This document shows positions 30,652 to 39,210 of a DNA stretch of 44,058 nucleotides, piece after piece. The translations under genes and the position numbers were made by a program. The notes below the pieces were generated by a model. That model was given only the letters and a program-made list of their open reading frames with translations. It did not search any database and had not been told where the DNA came from. The DNA is taken from contig CAJURF010000025.1 of the NCBI GenBank assembly GCA_910588825.1, forward strand, positions 1 through 44,058. Reading direction: 5' to 3'. Positions within the stretch are counted from its first letter, which is position 1. Each line of letters begins with the position of its first letter. This DNA is from an uncultured Lachnospiraceae bacterium. GTDB taxonomy: Bacteria > Bacillota > Clostridia > Lachnospirales > Lachnospiraceae.

Positions 30652-31938
30652 ATGAAATTGACAGGTAAAAAAATTGCTCTGGGCTGTCTGGCCGGCGTTC
30701 TTGCGGTGACAGGGCTGACTGGCTGTTCCAGCAAAATAGACGGAACCAAAACTGTAGTTACGGTGGACGGGGAGGCTGTGCCCCTGGGAGTGGTAAGTTT
30801 TCTGACCAGGTATCAGCAGGCACAGACCATGGCTATGTATGAGATGTACTTTGGCGGCGCGGATCCCAAAATGTGGGACAATGTGATGGATGAGGACTCA
30901 GGAGAAACTTACGGGGAATCGGCCCGAAGCGATGTGCTGGACCAGGTGGAGCTCATGTATCTGCTCAAGGCCAAATCCGGAGACTATGATGTGGAGATTA
31001 CGAAAAAAGAGCAGAAAAAGATTACAGAGGCGGCTGAGAACTTCATAGCAGCTAATTCAGAAGAAACATTGGCTGATCTGGGAGTGACTCAGAGCGATAT
31101 GGAAACGGTGCTGGAACTTCAGACCTATGAAAAGAAAATGTTTGATCCCATTGTAAAAGATGTGGACACAGAGGTGAGCGATGAGGAAGCCCAGCAGACA
31201 TCTGTGACTTATGTGGAGGTAAGCACCGCAGAAGAATCAGAGGAAAGCGGGGAGGAAGTGTCAGAATCGGCCAATGAAGATGCTGAAAAAGAGGAGGAAA
31301 ACAGCCCTGAGGAAAAGGCACAGAAGATTTTGGACGAAGTTCTGGCAACAGCAGACGCGGACATGGATGCCATTGCCAAGGATGTGGATGAGAATCTCAG
31401 TGCTGTTGAAACGCATTTTACCACAAATCCCCCGGAAAAAGAGGATGATGAGGATGACAGTTCTGTTTCTGATACGGTTCCCCAGGCTGTACAGGACGCC
31501 GCGGGAAAGCTTTCAGACGGCGAGATTGCCGGGGAGCTGATAGAAGGGGAAGACGCGTATTATGTGGTAAGACTGGATAAAGCCTTTGATGAAGAGGCAA
31601 CGGAGAGTGAAAAAGAGTCCATTGTGGACCAGCGGAAACAGGATTTATATGAAAAGACAACAGAAGAGTGGAAAGATGACGCGGATATACAGGTGGACAA
31701 GAAAGTCCTGAAGTCATTGAAAGTGACCTCTAATCTGAAATTTACCATGAAGATGGAGGAGGCAGATGAGGCAGAGGCTGAAACAGAAGAAACAGGAGAA
31801 GACGTATCTGCAAATGATATTTCCGAAAATAATGTATCTGAAAATGATGTGGCTGAAGACGATGGGAATGTAACTGAAGATTTGCAAGAAGACAAAGATG
31901 AGGCACCTTCCGAAGAAACTTCTTCTGAGGAGGAGTAA
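30652..31938 (+). CDS. PrsA/SurA-like foldase lipoprotein
   Basis: A 428-residue predicted lipoprotein with lipobox LTGC (C25). The part after the signal peptide has the helical SurA-N/PrsA look (VDGEAVPLGVVSFLTRYQQAQ, KKEQKKITEAAENF), and a segment near 290-345 (GEIAGELIEGEDAYYVVRLDKAFDEE) resembles the last strands of a parvulin rotamase. Long acidic, low-complexity inserts (~185-280 and the last 70 residues with SENDVAEDD-like repeats) separate or follow these parts. It probably helps fold exported proteins at the outer face of the membrane, as other foldases encoded behind mfd do. A full catalytic parvulin core is not obvious, so it may be a chaperone only. GGGAGGAAG precedes the ATG. Confidence 0.75.
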   Translation: MKLTGKKIALGCLAGVLAVTGLTGCSSKIDGTKTVVTVDGEAVPLGVVSFLTRYQQAQTMAMYEMYFGGADPKMWDNVMDEDSGETYGESARSDVLDQVELMYLLKAKSGDYDVEITKKEQKKITEAAENFIAANSEETLADLGVTQSDMETVLELQTYEKKMFDPIVKDVDTEVSDEEAQQTSVTYVEVSTAEESEESGEEVSESANEDAEKEEENSPEEKAQKILDEVLATADADMDAIAKDVDENLSAVETHFTTNPPEKEDDEDDSSVSDTVPQAVQDAAGKLSDGEIAGELIEGEDAYYVVRLDKAFDEEATESEKESIVDQRKQDLYEKTTEEWKDDADIQVDKKVLKSLKVTSNLKFTMKMEEADEAEAETEETGEDVSANDISENNVSENDVAEDDGNVTEDLQEDKDEAPSEETSSEEE

Positions 31939-31990
31939 AGCCGGAGCGTGTTCGCGGCAAAAGACATGCTTGATAACGGAAAGGAGAAGT

Positions 31991-33133
31991 ATGAGACGAT
32001 TCATAGCAATTATGTTGTCCTTTTCTCTGACGGCAGGGATATCTGCAGATGTTATGGCCTCTACACTGGATTACAAGGCCGCTGTCAATAAGATAGAAGC
32101 AAAAGGTACGCCGGCTGTGATACAGTATTTTGAGGATGGAAAAGGGAACAAAGGAAAGATGGTAGTGTCAGCTGGAAAAGTGTATAGTTCCCATGCATCT
32201 CTAAAAATACGGGAGCATCCCAATGCAGACGCAAAGATTATGCAGAAGCTTTCCTTTGGTGAGCCGGCAGACAGAGTGGGGCTGTGTGACAATGGCTGGA
32301 GTAAGCTGGTACTTACGGTAAAGGGCAAAAAAGTTTATGGATACGCAGAGTCCTACTATCTTTCCAGCAAGCAGCTGATCACCAAGATGAATGAAAAGCT
32401 GGTTGTTGTACAAGATTCCCAGGTTCTGAACTTTCCCGGCACCAGGGACGGACTGAGTGTGGGGGAAGTCTCCGTGGATGATGTGGTCACCTGTACGGGA
32501 ATGTGCAGTGATAACTGGAGCCAGATTACTTATACTGACGATTCAGGTAAAAAAATCACAGGCTTTCTTCAAAATGATGTGATGACTGAGCTGAAAAAAG
32601 AAAAGTCCAAGGCAAAAGAAAAAAAGAAATCAGATGACTTGGAAAACCAGGAAGAAGACCAGCTGGAGGAGGAGATGATTGAGGGCGAAGCGCTGATAGA
32701 ACCCTCCGCAGATACTGCCTCTGAAAGCATATGGGCAAAGGCGGCTACTGAGAATCTTCAGGACGCCACAGCGGCGGCAAATGCAATCATAGTCAATGAG
32801 GGCGAAGCGGTCAGTGTATCTTCCACGGCAAAATTGAAACCTCTGGGAGAGTTCCGGATCACCCATTACTGTGCCTGCAGTATCTGCTGCGGTCCATATT
32901 CCGGAATGAATTCTACTGCCAGCGGCGTGCCCCCTGTGACAAACAGGACCATAGCTGTAGAGCCGAAACAGATTCCTTACGGTACAGAAATCGTAATTAA
33001 TGGACAGGTATATGTGGCAGAGGACTGCGGCGGCGCCATTAAAAAGAACTGTATTGACATCTATGTGGCCAGCCACGAAGAAGCATCTTCCAAAGGCATG
33101 TATTATACAGATGTGTATCTGCTGACAGAATAG
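31991..33133 (+). CDS. Exported SH3-like and 3D-domain protein
   Basis: A 380-residue exported protein: signal peptide to about residue 23, two SH3-like segments (~58-115 and ~130-200), a charged linker (KEKKKSDDLENQEEDQ), and a C-terminal 3D domain from residue 288 (HYCACSICCG, IPYGTEIVI, AEDCGGAI, CIDIYV). 3D domains are found in Firmicute wall lytic proteins such as YocH and Rpf/Sps-type proteins. The first of the three aspartates that name the domain is a glutamate here (IAVEPKQIP). The ATG at 31991 has AAGGAG upstream. It probably acts on peptidoglycan outside the cell. It follows the foldase gene by 52 bases and ends at a terminator. Confidence 0.85.
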   Translation: MRRFIAIMLSFSLTAGISADVMASTLDYKAAVNKIEAKGTPAVIQYFEDGKGNKGKMVVSAGKVYSSHASLKIREHPNADAKIMQKLSFGEPADRVGLCDNGWSKLVLTVKGKKVYGYAESYYLSSKQLITKMNEKLVVVQDSQVLNFPGTRDGLSVGEVSVDDVVTCTGMCSDNWSQITYTDDSGKKITGFLQNDVMTELKKEKSKAKEKKKSDDLENQEEDQLEEEMIEGEALIEPSADTASESIWAKAATENLQDATAAANAIIVNEGEAVSVSSTAKLKPLGEFRITHYCACSICCGPYSGMNSTASGVPPVTNRTIAVEPKQIPYGTEIVINGQVYVAEDCGGAIKKNCIDIYVASHEEASSKGMYYTDVYLLTE

Positions 33134-33147
33134 GAGAAACAGAGAGT

Positions 33148-33205
33148 GCCGCCAGAGCAGCAGGCGAATGATGTGTAAAATGTCCTGCTCGGGCGGCGTC
33201 TTTTT
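33148..33205 (+). terminator. Terminator after the 3D-domain gene
   Basis: GCCGCCAGAGCAG (33148-33160) pairs with CTGCTCGGGCGGC (33185-33197) at 12 of 13 positions, followed by GTCTTTTT. Rho-independent form with a 24-base loop. Confidence 0.88.
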
Positions 33206-33252
33206 GTAAAATACGTATTCGCTGTTTGCTCCAGGGCAGATGAGGGGTGTGT

Positions 33253-34236
33253 ATGAAAAAAATAGGAATGTTGTTTTTTATGGCATGTTTGATGAGTACA
33301 GGCAGGGTGGGGGCGGCTGTGCTGGAACATCACGAAGCTTTGAAAGCAAAACCAGCTGAGGTTCCCAGAAGTATACTTGCAGAAGCTGGCGTGGGAACAG
33401 AAGAAGCCGGCTTAAAGATTTTCAATGGGGCCAAAAACGGATTCCATCAGGAGAATGGTCAGATCCGGTATTACGAGGATGGGAAAGTACATACAGGTTT
33501 TTTGAAATTAAATGGAAAAAAGTATTATTTTGACGCAGATGGCAATATGGTAACAGGAGAGAAGAAGATTAAAAACCAGTCCTATTGTTTTGGGACAGAC
33601 GGCGTGATGCAGACTGGCTTTGTGACACAGGAGACAAAAGGGTCTAGAGTGAATGTTTTTTATGATGAAGACGGACGATTAAAAACAGGATCATTTCAGG
33701 TGGACACAGTGCAGTACAAAGCAAAAAAGGATACCGGTGAGATTTATTTTGTGAAAAATCTGACCGAACCTGTCTGCCAAAGGCCGGAACTGCCCACGGG
33801 CTGTGAAATTACCTCCTGGACTATGATGGCCAATTATGCCGGCATTACAATCAGTAAAACGGAGGCTGCGGACGAGATGCCCACAAGCTCAGACCCGAAT
33901 CAGGGATTTGTGGGAAGCCCCTACGCGTCTGAGGGTGGAAGTCTGGTGGTATTTCCAGGCGGGCTGGAAGATATGACCCAGGAATATTTGGGAAGTTATG
34001 TAAATATGACAGGGTGCAGTTATGAACAGCTGGAAGATAAGTTAAGGGACAAACGGCTGGTGGTGGTATGGGTGACCAGATTGGATGGTTTTGGGTCCCA
34101 TACCATAGCGTTGACCGGATACGACAGGGAGTCTCTTTATTACAATGACCCGTGGACTGGGGAAGAGGAAAAAATTGACAGGGAGTATTTTGAGACCATA
34201 TGGGCAGAAAACGAGCATATGGCAATGTCCTATTGA
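33253..34236 (+). CDS. Secreted C39-like cysteine peptidase with cell-wall-binding repeats
   Basis: A 327-residue exported protein. After a signal peptide (~1-22) come about three choline-binding-type wall repeats (RYYEDGKVHTGFLKLNGKKYYF, then DADGNMVTG and FGTDGVMQTGF; residues ~70-150). A Peptidase_C39_2 domain (~170-325) follows, with likely nucleophile C184 (LPTGCEITSW), H283 (GSHTIALTGYD) and N298/D299 (YYNDPW). The ATG at 33253 is preferred, with AGGGG upstream. It should be anchored non-covalently to the wall and cleave a peptide or act as an amidase there. No bacteriocin precursor or C39-ABC exporter lies nearby, so bacteriocin maturation is unlikely. Confidence 0.85.
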   Translation: MKKIGMLFFMACLMSTGRVGAAVLEHHEALKAKPAEVPRSILAEAGVGTEEAGLKIFNGAKNGFHQENGQIRYYEDGKVHTGFLKLNGKKYYFDADGNMVTGEKKIKNQSYCFGTDGVMQTGFVTQETKGSRVNVFYDEDGRLKTGSFQVDTVQYKAKKDTGEIYFVKNLTEPVCQRPELPTGCEITSWTMMANYAGITISKTEAADEMPTSSDPNQGFVGSPYASEGGSLVVFPGGLEDMTQEYLGSYVNMTGCSYEQLEDKLRDKRLVVVWVTRLDGFGSHTIALTGYDRESLYYNDPWTGEEEKIDREYFETIWAENEHMAMSY

Positions 34237-34246
34237 TTATTGATGA

Positions 34247-34303
34247 AAACGCGCCGCGCCTGCCCGCCGCCTATGGCTGTCAGGCAAGTGGCGGGATGGC
34301 GCT
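34247..34303 (+). terminator. GC-rich hairpin after the C39-like gene
   Basis: A GC-rich segment with complementary blocks (GCGCC...CCCGCC and GGCGGG...GGCGC) can fold into a long imperfect stem 11 bases after the stop. There is no T-run behind it, so its role as a terminator is uncertain. Confidence 0.4.
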
Positions 34304-34335
34304 CTAATATTATAAAATAAGGAATAACTGGTAAA

Positions 34336-35682
34336 ATGAGTGATAAAAAAGAAAATACATTTTTGGAAGGGTCGGTGTTCCAATCTCTGATTCGGTTTGC
34401 GGTACCGGTATTGGGGGCACTGATCCTTCAAGCCGCTTATGGGGCTGTGGATTTGCTGGTGGTGGGGCGTTTCGGAGACGCGTCCAGCATTTCCGCCGTT
34501 GGCACAGGAAGTGCATTTATGCAGATGGTGACGTTTGTCATTGTCAGTCTGGCTATGGGATCTACGGTAATGATCGGCCAGCATATAGGAGAAAAGAAAC
34601 CAAAGGCAGCCGGCGACGCCGTGGGGACAACCATCGTATTGTTTGCAGTTTTAGGTATTGTGCTGACGGTTCTGCTGGAAGTGTTTGCAGGAAATATCGT
34701 GGGTATTCTGCAGGTTCCGGAAGAATCTGTGGCAAAAACCATTCTATATATCCGGATTTGTTCCGGGGGTATTCTGGTTATTATTGCCTACAATGTGATC
34801 AGCGGTGTGCTCAGAGGCGTGGGCAATGCCAATCTTCCCTTTATTTTTGTAGGGATTGCCTGTGTGGTGAATATTGCGGGTGATCTTCTGCTGGTGGGGG
34901 CACTGCATATGGATGTGGCCGGCGCGGCAATCGCCACAGTGGGGGCGCAGTTTGTCTCTGTGATCTGCTCTATGTTTGTGCTTCGCAGACAGAGCCTTCC
35001 GGTATCGTTTACCAGGAAACAGTGCAGGATCTACGGAGGGGAGCTTAAGAAAATTTTGAATGTAGGCGTTCCCATTGCCCTGCAGGAGGCCATGGTGCAG
35101 ATCTCCTTTCTGGTGATCAATTCCATCATCAATCATATGGGGCTGATGCCGTCAGCCGGATATGGAGTGGCCCAGAAGATTGTAAGCTTTGTGATGCTGG
35201 TGCCTTCTTCCGTGATGCAGAGTGTCTCAGCCTTTGTGGCCCAGAATATGGGAGCAGGAAAAAGAGAGCGGGCGAAGCAGGGTCTGTTTACTGCCATGAT
35301 AACCGGGGGCGCAGTGGGAATCGTCATATTTTGCGGAGGATTTTTCGGCGGTGCCCAGCTGTCCTCTCTGTTTACCAGTGACCCTGAAGTCATTGTGCAG
35401 AGCGCAGATTATCTGAGGGGCTTTTCAGCCGACTGTATCCTGACTTGCGCGCTGTTTTCCAGTATCGGTTATTTCAATGGGTGTGGGAACAGCATTCCGG
35501 TGATGGTTCAGGGAATCACCTCTGCCTTCTGCATCCGTATCCCCGTTTCCATAATCATGTCCAGGCTGCCCAATGCTTCGCTGTTCCTCATCGGAATGGC
35601 CACGCCCATTACCACAGTATATGGGATTGTGTTTTTTGTAATTTGTTTTGCAAGGCTTAGGAACAGCAGGAAACTAGCTTGA
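34336..35682 (+). CDS. MATE family efflux transporter
   Basis: A 448-residue membrane protein with two MatE halves and about twelve helices. Family features include RFAVPVLGALILQAAYGAVDLLVVGRF at the start of half one and the repeated ISGVLRGVGNANLPF region. Bacterial MATE proteins exchange Na+ or H+ for cationic drugs and metabolites. The ATG lies 15 bases after an AAGGAA site. It stands alone between the C39-like gene and ridA; the substrate is unknown. Confidence 0.92.
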   Translation: MSDKKENTFLEGSVFQSLIRFAVPVLGALILQAAYGAVDLLVVGRFGDASSISAVGTGSAFMQMVTFVIVSLAMGSTVMIGQHIGEKKPKAAGDAVGTTIVLFAVLGIVLTVLLEVFAGNIVGILQVPEESVAKTILYIRICSGGILVIIAYNVISGVLRGVGNANLPFIFVGIACVVNIAGDLLLVGALHMDVAGAAIATVGAQFVSVICSMFVLRRQSLPVSFTRKQCRIYGGELKKILNVGVPIALQEAMVQISFLVINSIINHMGLMPSAGYGVAQKIVSFVMLVPSSVMQSVSAFVAQNMGAGKRERAKQGLFTAMITGGAVGIVIFCGGFFGGAQLSSLFTSDPEVIVQSADYLRGFSADCILTCALFSSIGYFNGCGNSIPVMVQGITSAFCIRIPVSIIMSRLPNASLFLIGMATPITTVYGIVFFVICFARLRNSRKLA

Positions 35683-35707
35683 CATATACCCCTATTTGTG
35701 ATAAATT
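35679..35707 (+). promoter_or_regulatory. Promoter of ridA, overlapping the MATE stop codon
   Basis: TTGACA (-35, 35679-35684) contains the TGA stop of the MATE gene; a 17-bp spacer leads to TAAATT (-10, 35702-35707), 38 bases before the ridA ATG. Confidence 0.65.
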
Positions 35708-35745
35708 ATTATTACAATAAAAATGTTTTTATCGGAGGTAACCAT

Positions 35746-36132
35746 ATGAAGACAGTATTGAGCACAGAAAAGGCACCCCAGGCAATCGGCCCTTATTCAC
35801 AGGGGATTGATACAGGAAAGTTAATGTTCCTCTCAGGGCAGATCCCTATCTGTCCGGCGGAGGGTAAGATTATTGCCACAGATATTGAAGGACAGACAAA
35901 ACAGTCACTGGAGAATGTAAAGGCGGTTCTGGCATCCGCGGGATGTACCATGGATCATGTGGTGAAGACTACTGTTTTCTTAAAAGATATGGGGGACTTT
36001 ACAAAGATGAATGAAATATACAAGGGGTACTTCAGCGAGGGCAGCTATCCAGCCAGATCAGCAGTCCAGGTGGCAGCTCTTCCCCAGGGGGCGCTGGTGG
36101 AGATTGAGGTTGTGGCTTTGAAAGGTGAATAG
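35746..36132 (+). CDS. ridA: RidA family enamine/imine deaminase
   Basis: A 128-residue protein of the RidA (YjgF/YER057c/UK114) family, which hydrolyses reactive 2-aminoacrylate and related enamines released by PLP enzymes. The key arginine is present in the stretch PARSAVQVAALP and the C-terminal glutamate in GALVEIEVVAL. The N-terminal APQAIGPYSQG is typical. GGAGGTAACC stands before the ATG at 35746; the upstream in-frame start at 35698 has no site. It is transcribed alone and ends at a terminator. Confidence 0.95.
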   Translation: MKTVLSTEKAPQAIGPYSQGIDTGKLMFLSGQIPICPAEGKIIATDIEGQTKQSLENVKAVLASAGCTMDHVVKTTVFLKDMGDFTKMNEIYKGYFSEGSYPARSAVQVAALPQGALVEIEVVALKGE

Positions 36133-36140
36133 GATGTGGG

Positions 36141-36180
36141 AAAAAGGGTGTTCCGTACTGCAGGGGACACCCTTTTCTTT
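36141..36180 (+). terminator. Terminator of ridA
   Basis: AAAAGGGTGTTCC pairs with GGGACACCCTTTT (one wobble) around an 11-base loop and runs into CTTTT. The rest of the 36133-36307 gap holds the promoter at 36210-36238. Confidence 0.85.
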
Positions 36181-36209
36181 TGAAAAGCAATTCATGAATA
36201 AATGTTTTA

Positions 36210-36238
36210 TTGTATCTGGAGGCATTACCATGTATAAT
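36210..36238 (+). promoter_or_regulatory. Promoter of the ATPase - molybdenum hydroxylase unit
   Basis: TTGTAT (-35, 36210-36215), 17-bp spacer, perfect TATAAT (-10, 36233-36238), 70 bases before the ATG at 36308. No other promoter is visible before 37910, so it may drive the whole 36.3-42.1 kb unit. Confidence 0.65.
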
Positions 36239-36307
36239 AAAGGCAATTGGGAATAACAGAGGAATAGTAAAGAAATAACAAAGAAATAACCGAACTTATG
36301 AGGTGTT

Positions 36308-37897
36308 ATGGCAAAACAGAAAAAATTCAACATTACAGGAATCTGTATACCCCAGCTGCACTACATGGTAGACACCAGCGATAAAATCAATGAAATCATC
36401 CAAGATTATATTGAGTGTAATGAATATTTTACAATCAACCGGGCCAGACAGTACGGGAAATCCACAACACTGGAACTGCTGTACAACCGTCTCACAGAAT
36501 ACCTGGTGCTGGATATCAGCTTTGAGGCCGCAGACGACTGCTTTACCTCACTCCATACGATGGTGCAGGGGATTATCAGCAAAATTTCCCGTGTATTATC
36601 CAGAAGCGGGGTTCCCAAAGAACTGACCGCAATCTGGAACCGTCCCATTACACCAGAGCTCCCACTGGACAGCCTCAGCGAAAAGATCACAGAATTCTGC
36701 GCAGCCAGCAAAAGAGAAGTGATTCTCATGGTGGACGAAGTGGACCAGGCGGCAGACAATCAGGTTTTTTTAAGCTTTCTCGGACTGCTCCGGGAAAAGT
36801 ATTTGAAAAGGAGCACCGGGCGGGATGATACCTTTAAAAATGTTATTTTAGCGGGAATTTACGATGTAAAAAATCTGCAGAGGAAACTGCGCCCGGGAAG
36901 CAGCGTCCATTACAATAGTCCCTGGAATATCGCGGCCGAATTTCAGGTGGACATGGGATTTTCAGCGGAGGGTATCGAAGGGATGCTGCTGGAATATGAA
37001 CAGGATAAGCAGACGGGGATGGATATCACTGCTATGGCAGAGCTGATTTTCGACTACACTTCCGGATATCCGTTTCTGGTATCTTATCTGTGTAAACTGT
37101 TGGATGAAAAAGTTCAAGGCAGAGAAGGATTTCCAGATGAAAAGTCTGCATGGACGCAGAGGGGACTCCAGGAAGCCGTTAAAGAACTGGTGAAAGGCCC
37201 CAACACGTTATACGACGATATGATCAAAAAGGTGGAGGAATATCCCGATTTGAGCAGTATGCTGCAAAATATCCTCTTCAGAGGAAGAGAATACCCTTAT
37301 CATGAGTATAACAAAGCAATGAATATGGGAAAAATGCTGGGATTTATCAGTGAGCAGGCAGGAGTGGCAGTGATATCCACCCGTATATTTGAGACACAGT
37401 TGTATAATTACTTTATTTCGGAGGAACTGTCAAAAAATATAGATACAAATGACGCCATTCCCAGCAAAAATCAGTTTATCAAAGAGGGCAGGCTGGACAT
37501 GGATCTGGTGATGCGGAAATTTTACGAGTATTATACATCTTTGTATCGGCGGGAGGATGAGAAATTTACAGAGGAGTATGGAAGAAAAATATTTTTGATC
37601 TATTTAAAGCCCATCATTAACGGGAAGGGGAACTTTTATGTGGAGGCAGAGACCCGGGATAAGACCAGAACAGATATCATTGTGGACTATGGAGGCAGGC
37701 AGTATGTAATTGAAATAAAAATATGGCACGGACAGGAATACAATAAGGCGGGGGAAAAGCAGCTTTCAGAATACTTGGAGCATTATCATCTTGAAAAGGG
37801 ATATCTGCTGAGTTTTTGTTTTAACAAAAAGAGAAAACAGGCAGGAATAAGAGAAGTAACCTGTGGGAGTAAAGAGATATTGGAAGTAGTAATTTAA
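36308..37897 (+). CDS. DUF1703-type AAA-ATPase with PD-(D/E)XK nuclease-like domain
   Basis: A 529-residue protein with an N-terminal predicted AAA-ATPase domain (PF09820 type): Walker A variant RQYGKST (47-53) and Walker B-like VILMVDEVDQA. The C-terminal domain shows the PD-(D/E)XK pattern D456 (RTDIIV), E469 and K471 (VIEIKIW). Such proteins are abundant in Bacteroidetes and Lachnospiraceae, often in many copies; their function is unknown, with mobile-element or defence roles suspected. It starts behind GAGGTG. It ends only 12 bases before the first molybdenum hydroxylase gene, whose ribosome site overlaps this stop region, so the genes may be cotranscribed by chance of insertion. Confidence 0.85.
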   Translation: MAKQKKFNITGICIPQLHYMVDTSDKINEIIQDYIECNEYFTINRARQYGKSTTLELLYNRLTEYLVLDISFEAADDCFTSLHTMVQGIISKISRVLSRSGVPKELTAIWNRPITPELPLDSLSEKITEFCAASKREVILMVDEVDQAADNQVFLSFLGLLREKYLKRSTGRDDTFKNVILAGIYDVKNLQRKLRPGSSVHYNSPWNIAAEFQVDMGFSAEGIEGMLLEYEQDKQTGMDITAMAELIFDYTSGYPFLVSYLCKLLDEKVQGREGFPDEKSAWTQRGLQEAVKELVKGPNTLYDDMIKKVEEYPDLSSMLQNILFRGREYPYHEYNKAMNMGKMLGFISEQAGVAVISTRIFETQLYNYFISEELSKNIDTNDAIPSKNQFIKEGRLDMDLVMRKFYEYYTSLYRREDEKFTEEYGRKIFLIYLKPIINGKGNFYVEAETRDKTRTDIIVDYGGRQYVIEIKIWHGQEYNKAGEKQLSEYLEHYHLEKGYLLSFCFNKKRKQAGIREVTCGSKEILEVVI

Positions 37898-37909
37898 GGA
37901 GCGGATACC

Positions 37910-38728
37910 ATGTTAAAGATAAAAGAATATGTCAGGGCAGAGAGCCTCAGCCAGGCTTATGAGCTGAATCAAAAGCGCAGCAGCCGCATTTTGGGGGGCA
38001 TGCTCTGGATGAAAATGAGCAATGCCAGAATCGGCACAGCCATTGACCTGTCCGGTCTGGGGCTGGACCAGATTGAGGAGACAGAAGATGAAATCCGGAT
38101 TGGGTGTATGGTAACTCTGCGCCAGCTGGAGACCAGTGAGCTTCTGGAGCGTGTCAGCTGCGGCATTGTCCGGGAGAGTGTGAAAAATATTGTGGGCGTA
38201 CAGTTTCGGAATCTGGCCACCATAGGCGGAAGTCTGTTCGGGCGGTTTGGATTTTCCGATGTATTGACCTGTTTCTTGGCCCTGGATACCTATGTGGAGC
38301 TCTATGGGGCAGGAGTCATGTCTCTGGAAGAATTTGCAGACAGGCCCCGGGGGGACCGGGATATTCTGGTGAGAGTCATTGTGAAAAAGACCCCTGGCAG
38401 ACAGGTATATCTGTCCCACCGGAACACCAGAACCGATTTTCCTGTGCTGGCCATAGCAGTTTCCAGCGGCAGCCGGGGAGCCCGTGTGGCAGTGGGGGCC
38501 AGGCCGGGGCGGGCAATATGTGCTGCTATCCCTGATGAGTGGAAAGAGCGCTTGGACCACAGTGCCTGCACCCCGGAGGAAATGGAAAAATTGGCAGAGG
38601 AACTGGCAGGAAAAATTCCCATGGGGAGCAATATGCGGGCCAGTGCCCAGTACCGCAGCCATCTGGCGTGTGTGCTGACCAAAAGAGGATTATTAAGGCT
38701 TCAGAAGATGCAGGAGGAGGAAGGATGA
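37910..38728 (+). CDS. Xanthine dehydrogenase family, FAD-binding subunit
   Basis: A 272-residue subunit (CoxM/XdhB type) that passes electrons from the iron-sulfur subunit to FAD. The FAD-contact motifs are RILGGMLWMKM (~26-36) and QFRNLATIGGSLFGRFGFSD (98-117), the second corresponding to the TIGGN-type loop. The C-terminal CO_deh_flav_C domain follows. AAGGAG precedes the ATG at 37910. Its stop overlaps the 2Fe-2S gene by 4 bases. Length is near the lower end for the family. Confidence 0.9.
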   Translation: MLKIKEYVRAESLSQAYELNQKRSSRILGGMLWMKMSNARIGTAIDLSGLGLDQIEETEDEIRIGCMVTLRQLETSELLERVSCGIVRESVKNIVGVQFRNLATIGGSLFGRFGFSDVLTCFLALDTYVELYGAGVMSLEEFADRPRGDRDILVRVIVKKTPGRQVYLSHRNTRTDFPVLAIAVSSGSRGARVAVGARPGRAICAAIPDEWKERLDHSACTPEEMEKLAEELAGKIPMGSNMRASAQYRSHLACVLTKRGLLRLQKMQEEEG

Positions 38729-39210
38729 CTAAGATACAGATTAGCCTAACTTTAAATGGTAAGAAAGTCACAGAGGAGATTGCGCCGGATCTGCTTCTGA
38801 TTGATTTCCTGAGAAATCACAGATGTTACAGTGTAAAACGGGGCTGCGAGACCGCAAACTGCGGCCTGTGCACCGTATTTCTGGACGAAAAGCCTGTGCT
38901 CTCCTGTTCGGTTCTGGCGGCCAGGGCGCACGGACATACCGTGGACACGCTGGAGGGGCTTCAGGAGGAAGCGTGGGAGCTGGGGGAATTTATCGCAGAC
39001 CAGGGGGCAGAGCAGTGCGGATTCTGCAATCCGGGAATGATTATGAACGCCATTGCCCTTTTCCGGGAAAATCCTCAGCCGTCTGATGAAGAAATCAAAG
39101 AGTATCTTGCTGGGAATCTATGCCGCTGTTCTGGTTATGAGGGGCAGCTTCGGGCTTTCCGGGCGTATTTGGAATACAAAGAAAGGGGAGGTGCCGTATG
39201 CGCTCAGTAG
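38725..39210 (+). CDS. Xanthine dehydrogenase family, 2Fe-2S subunit
   Basis: A 161-residue electron-transfer subunit (CoxS/XdhC type). The plant-ferredoxin-like cluster ligands are C41, C46, C49 and C61 (GCETANCGLC ... LSC). The second, helical cluster uses C98, C101, C133 and C135 (CGFCNPGM ... NLCRCSGY). The ATG at 38725 sits in ATGA with the preceding stop; AGGAGGAAGG is the ribosome site. It overlaps the large subunit start by 13 bases. Confidence 0.95.
   Translation: MTKIQISLTLNGKKVTEEIAPDLLLIDFLRNHRCYSVKRGCETANCGLCTVFLDEKPVLSCSVLAARAHGHTVDTLEGLQEEAWELGEFIADQGAEQCGFCNPGMIMNAIALFRENPQPSDEEIKEYLAGNLCRCSGYEGQLRAFRAYLEYKERGGAVCAQ

Noticed and set aside
33253..34236. C39-like peptidase considered as a bacteriocin-processing exporter
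   Set aside because: It has a signal peptide and wall-binding repeats but no ABC transporter domain, and no double-glycine precursor gene was found nearby.
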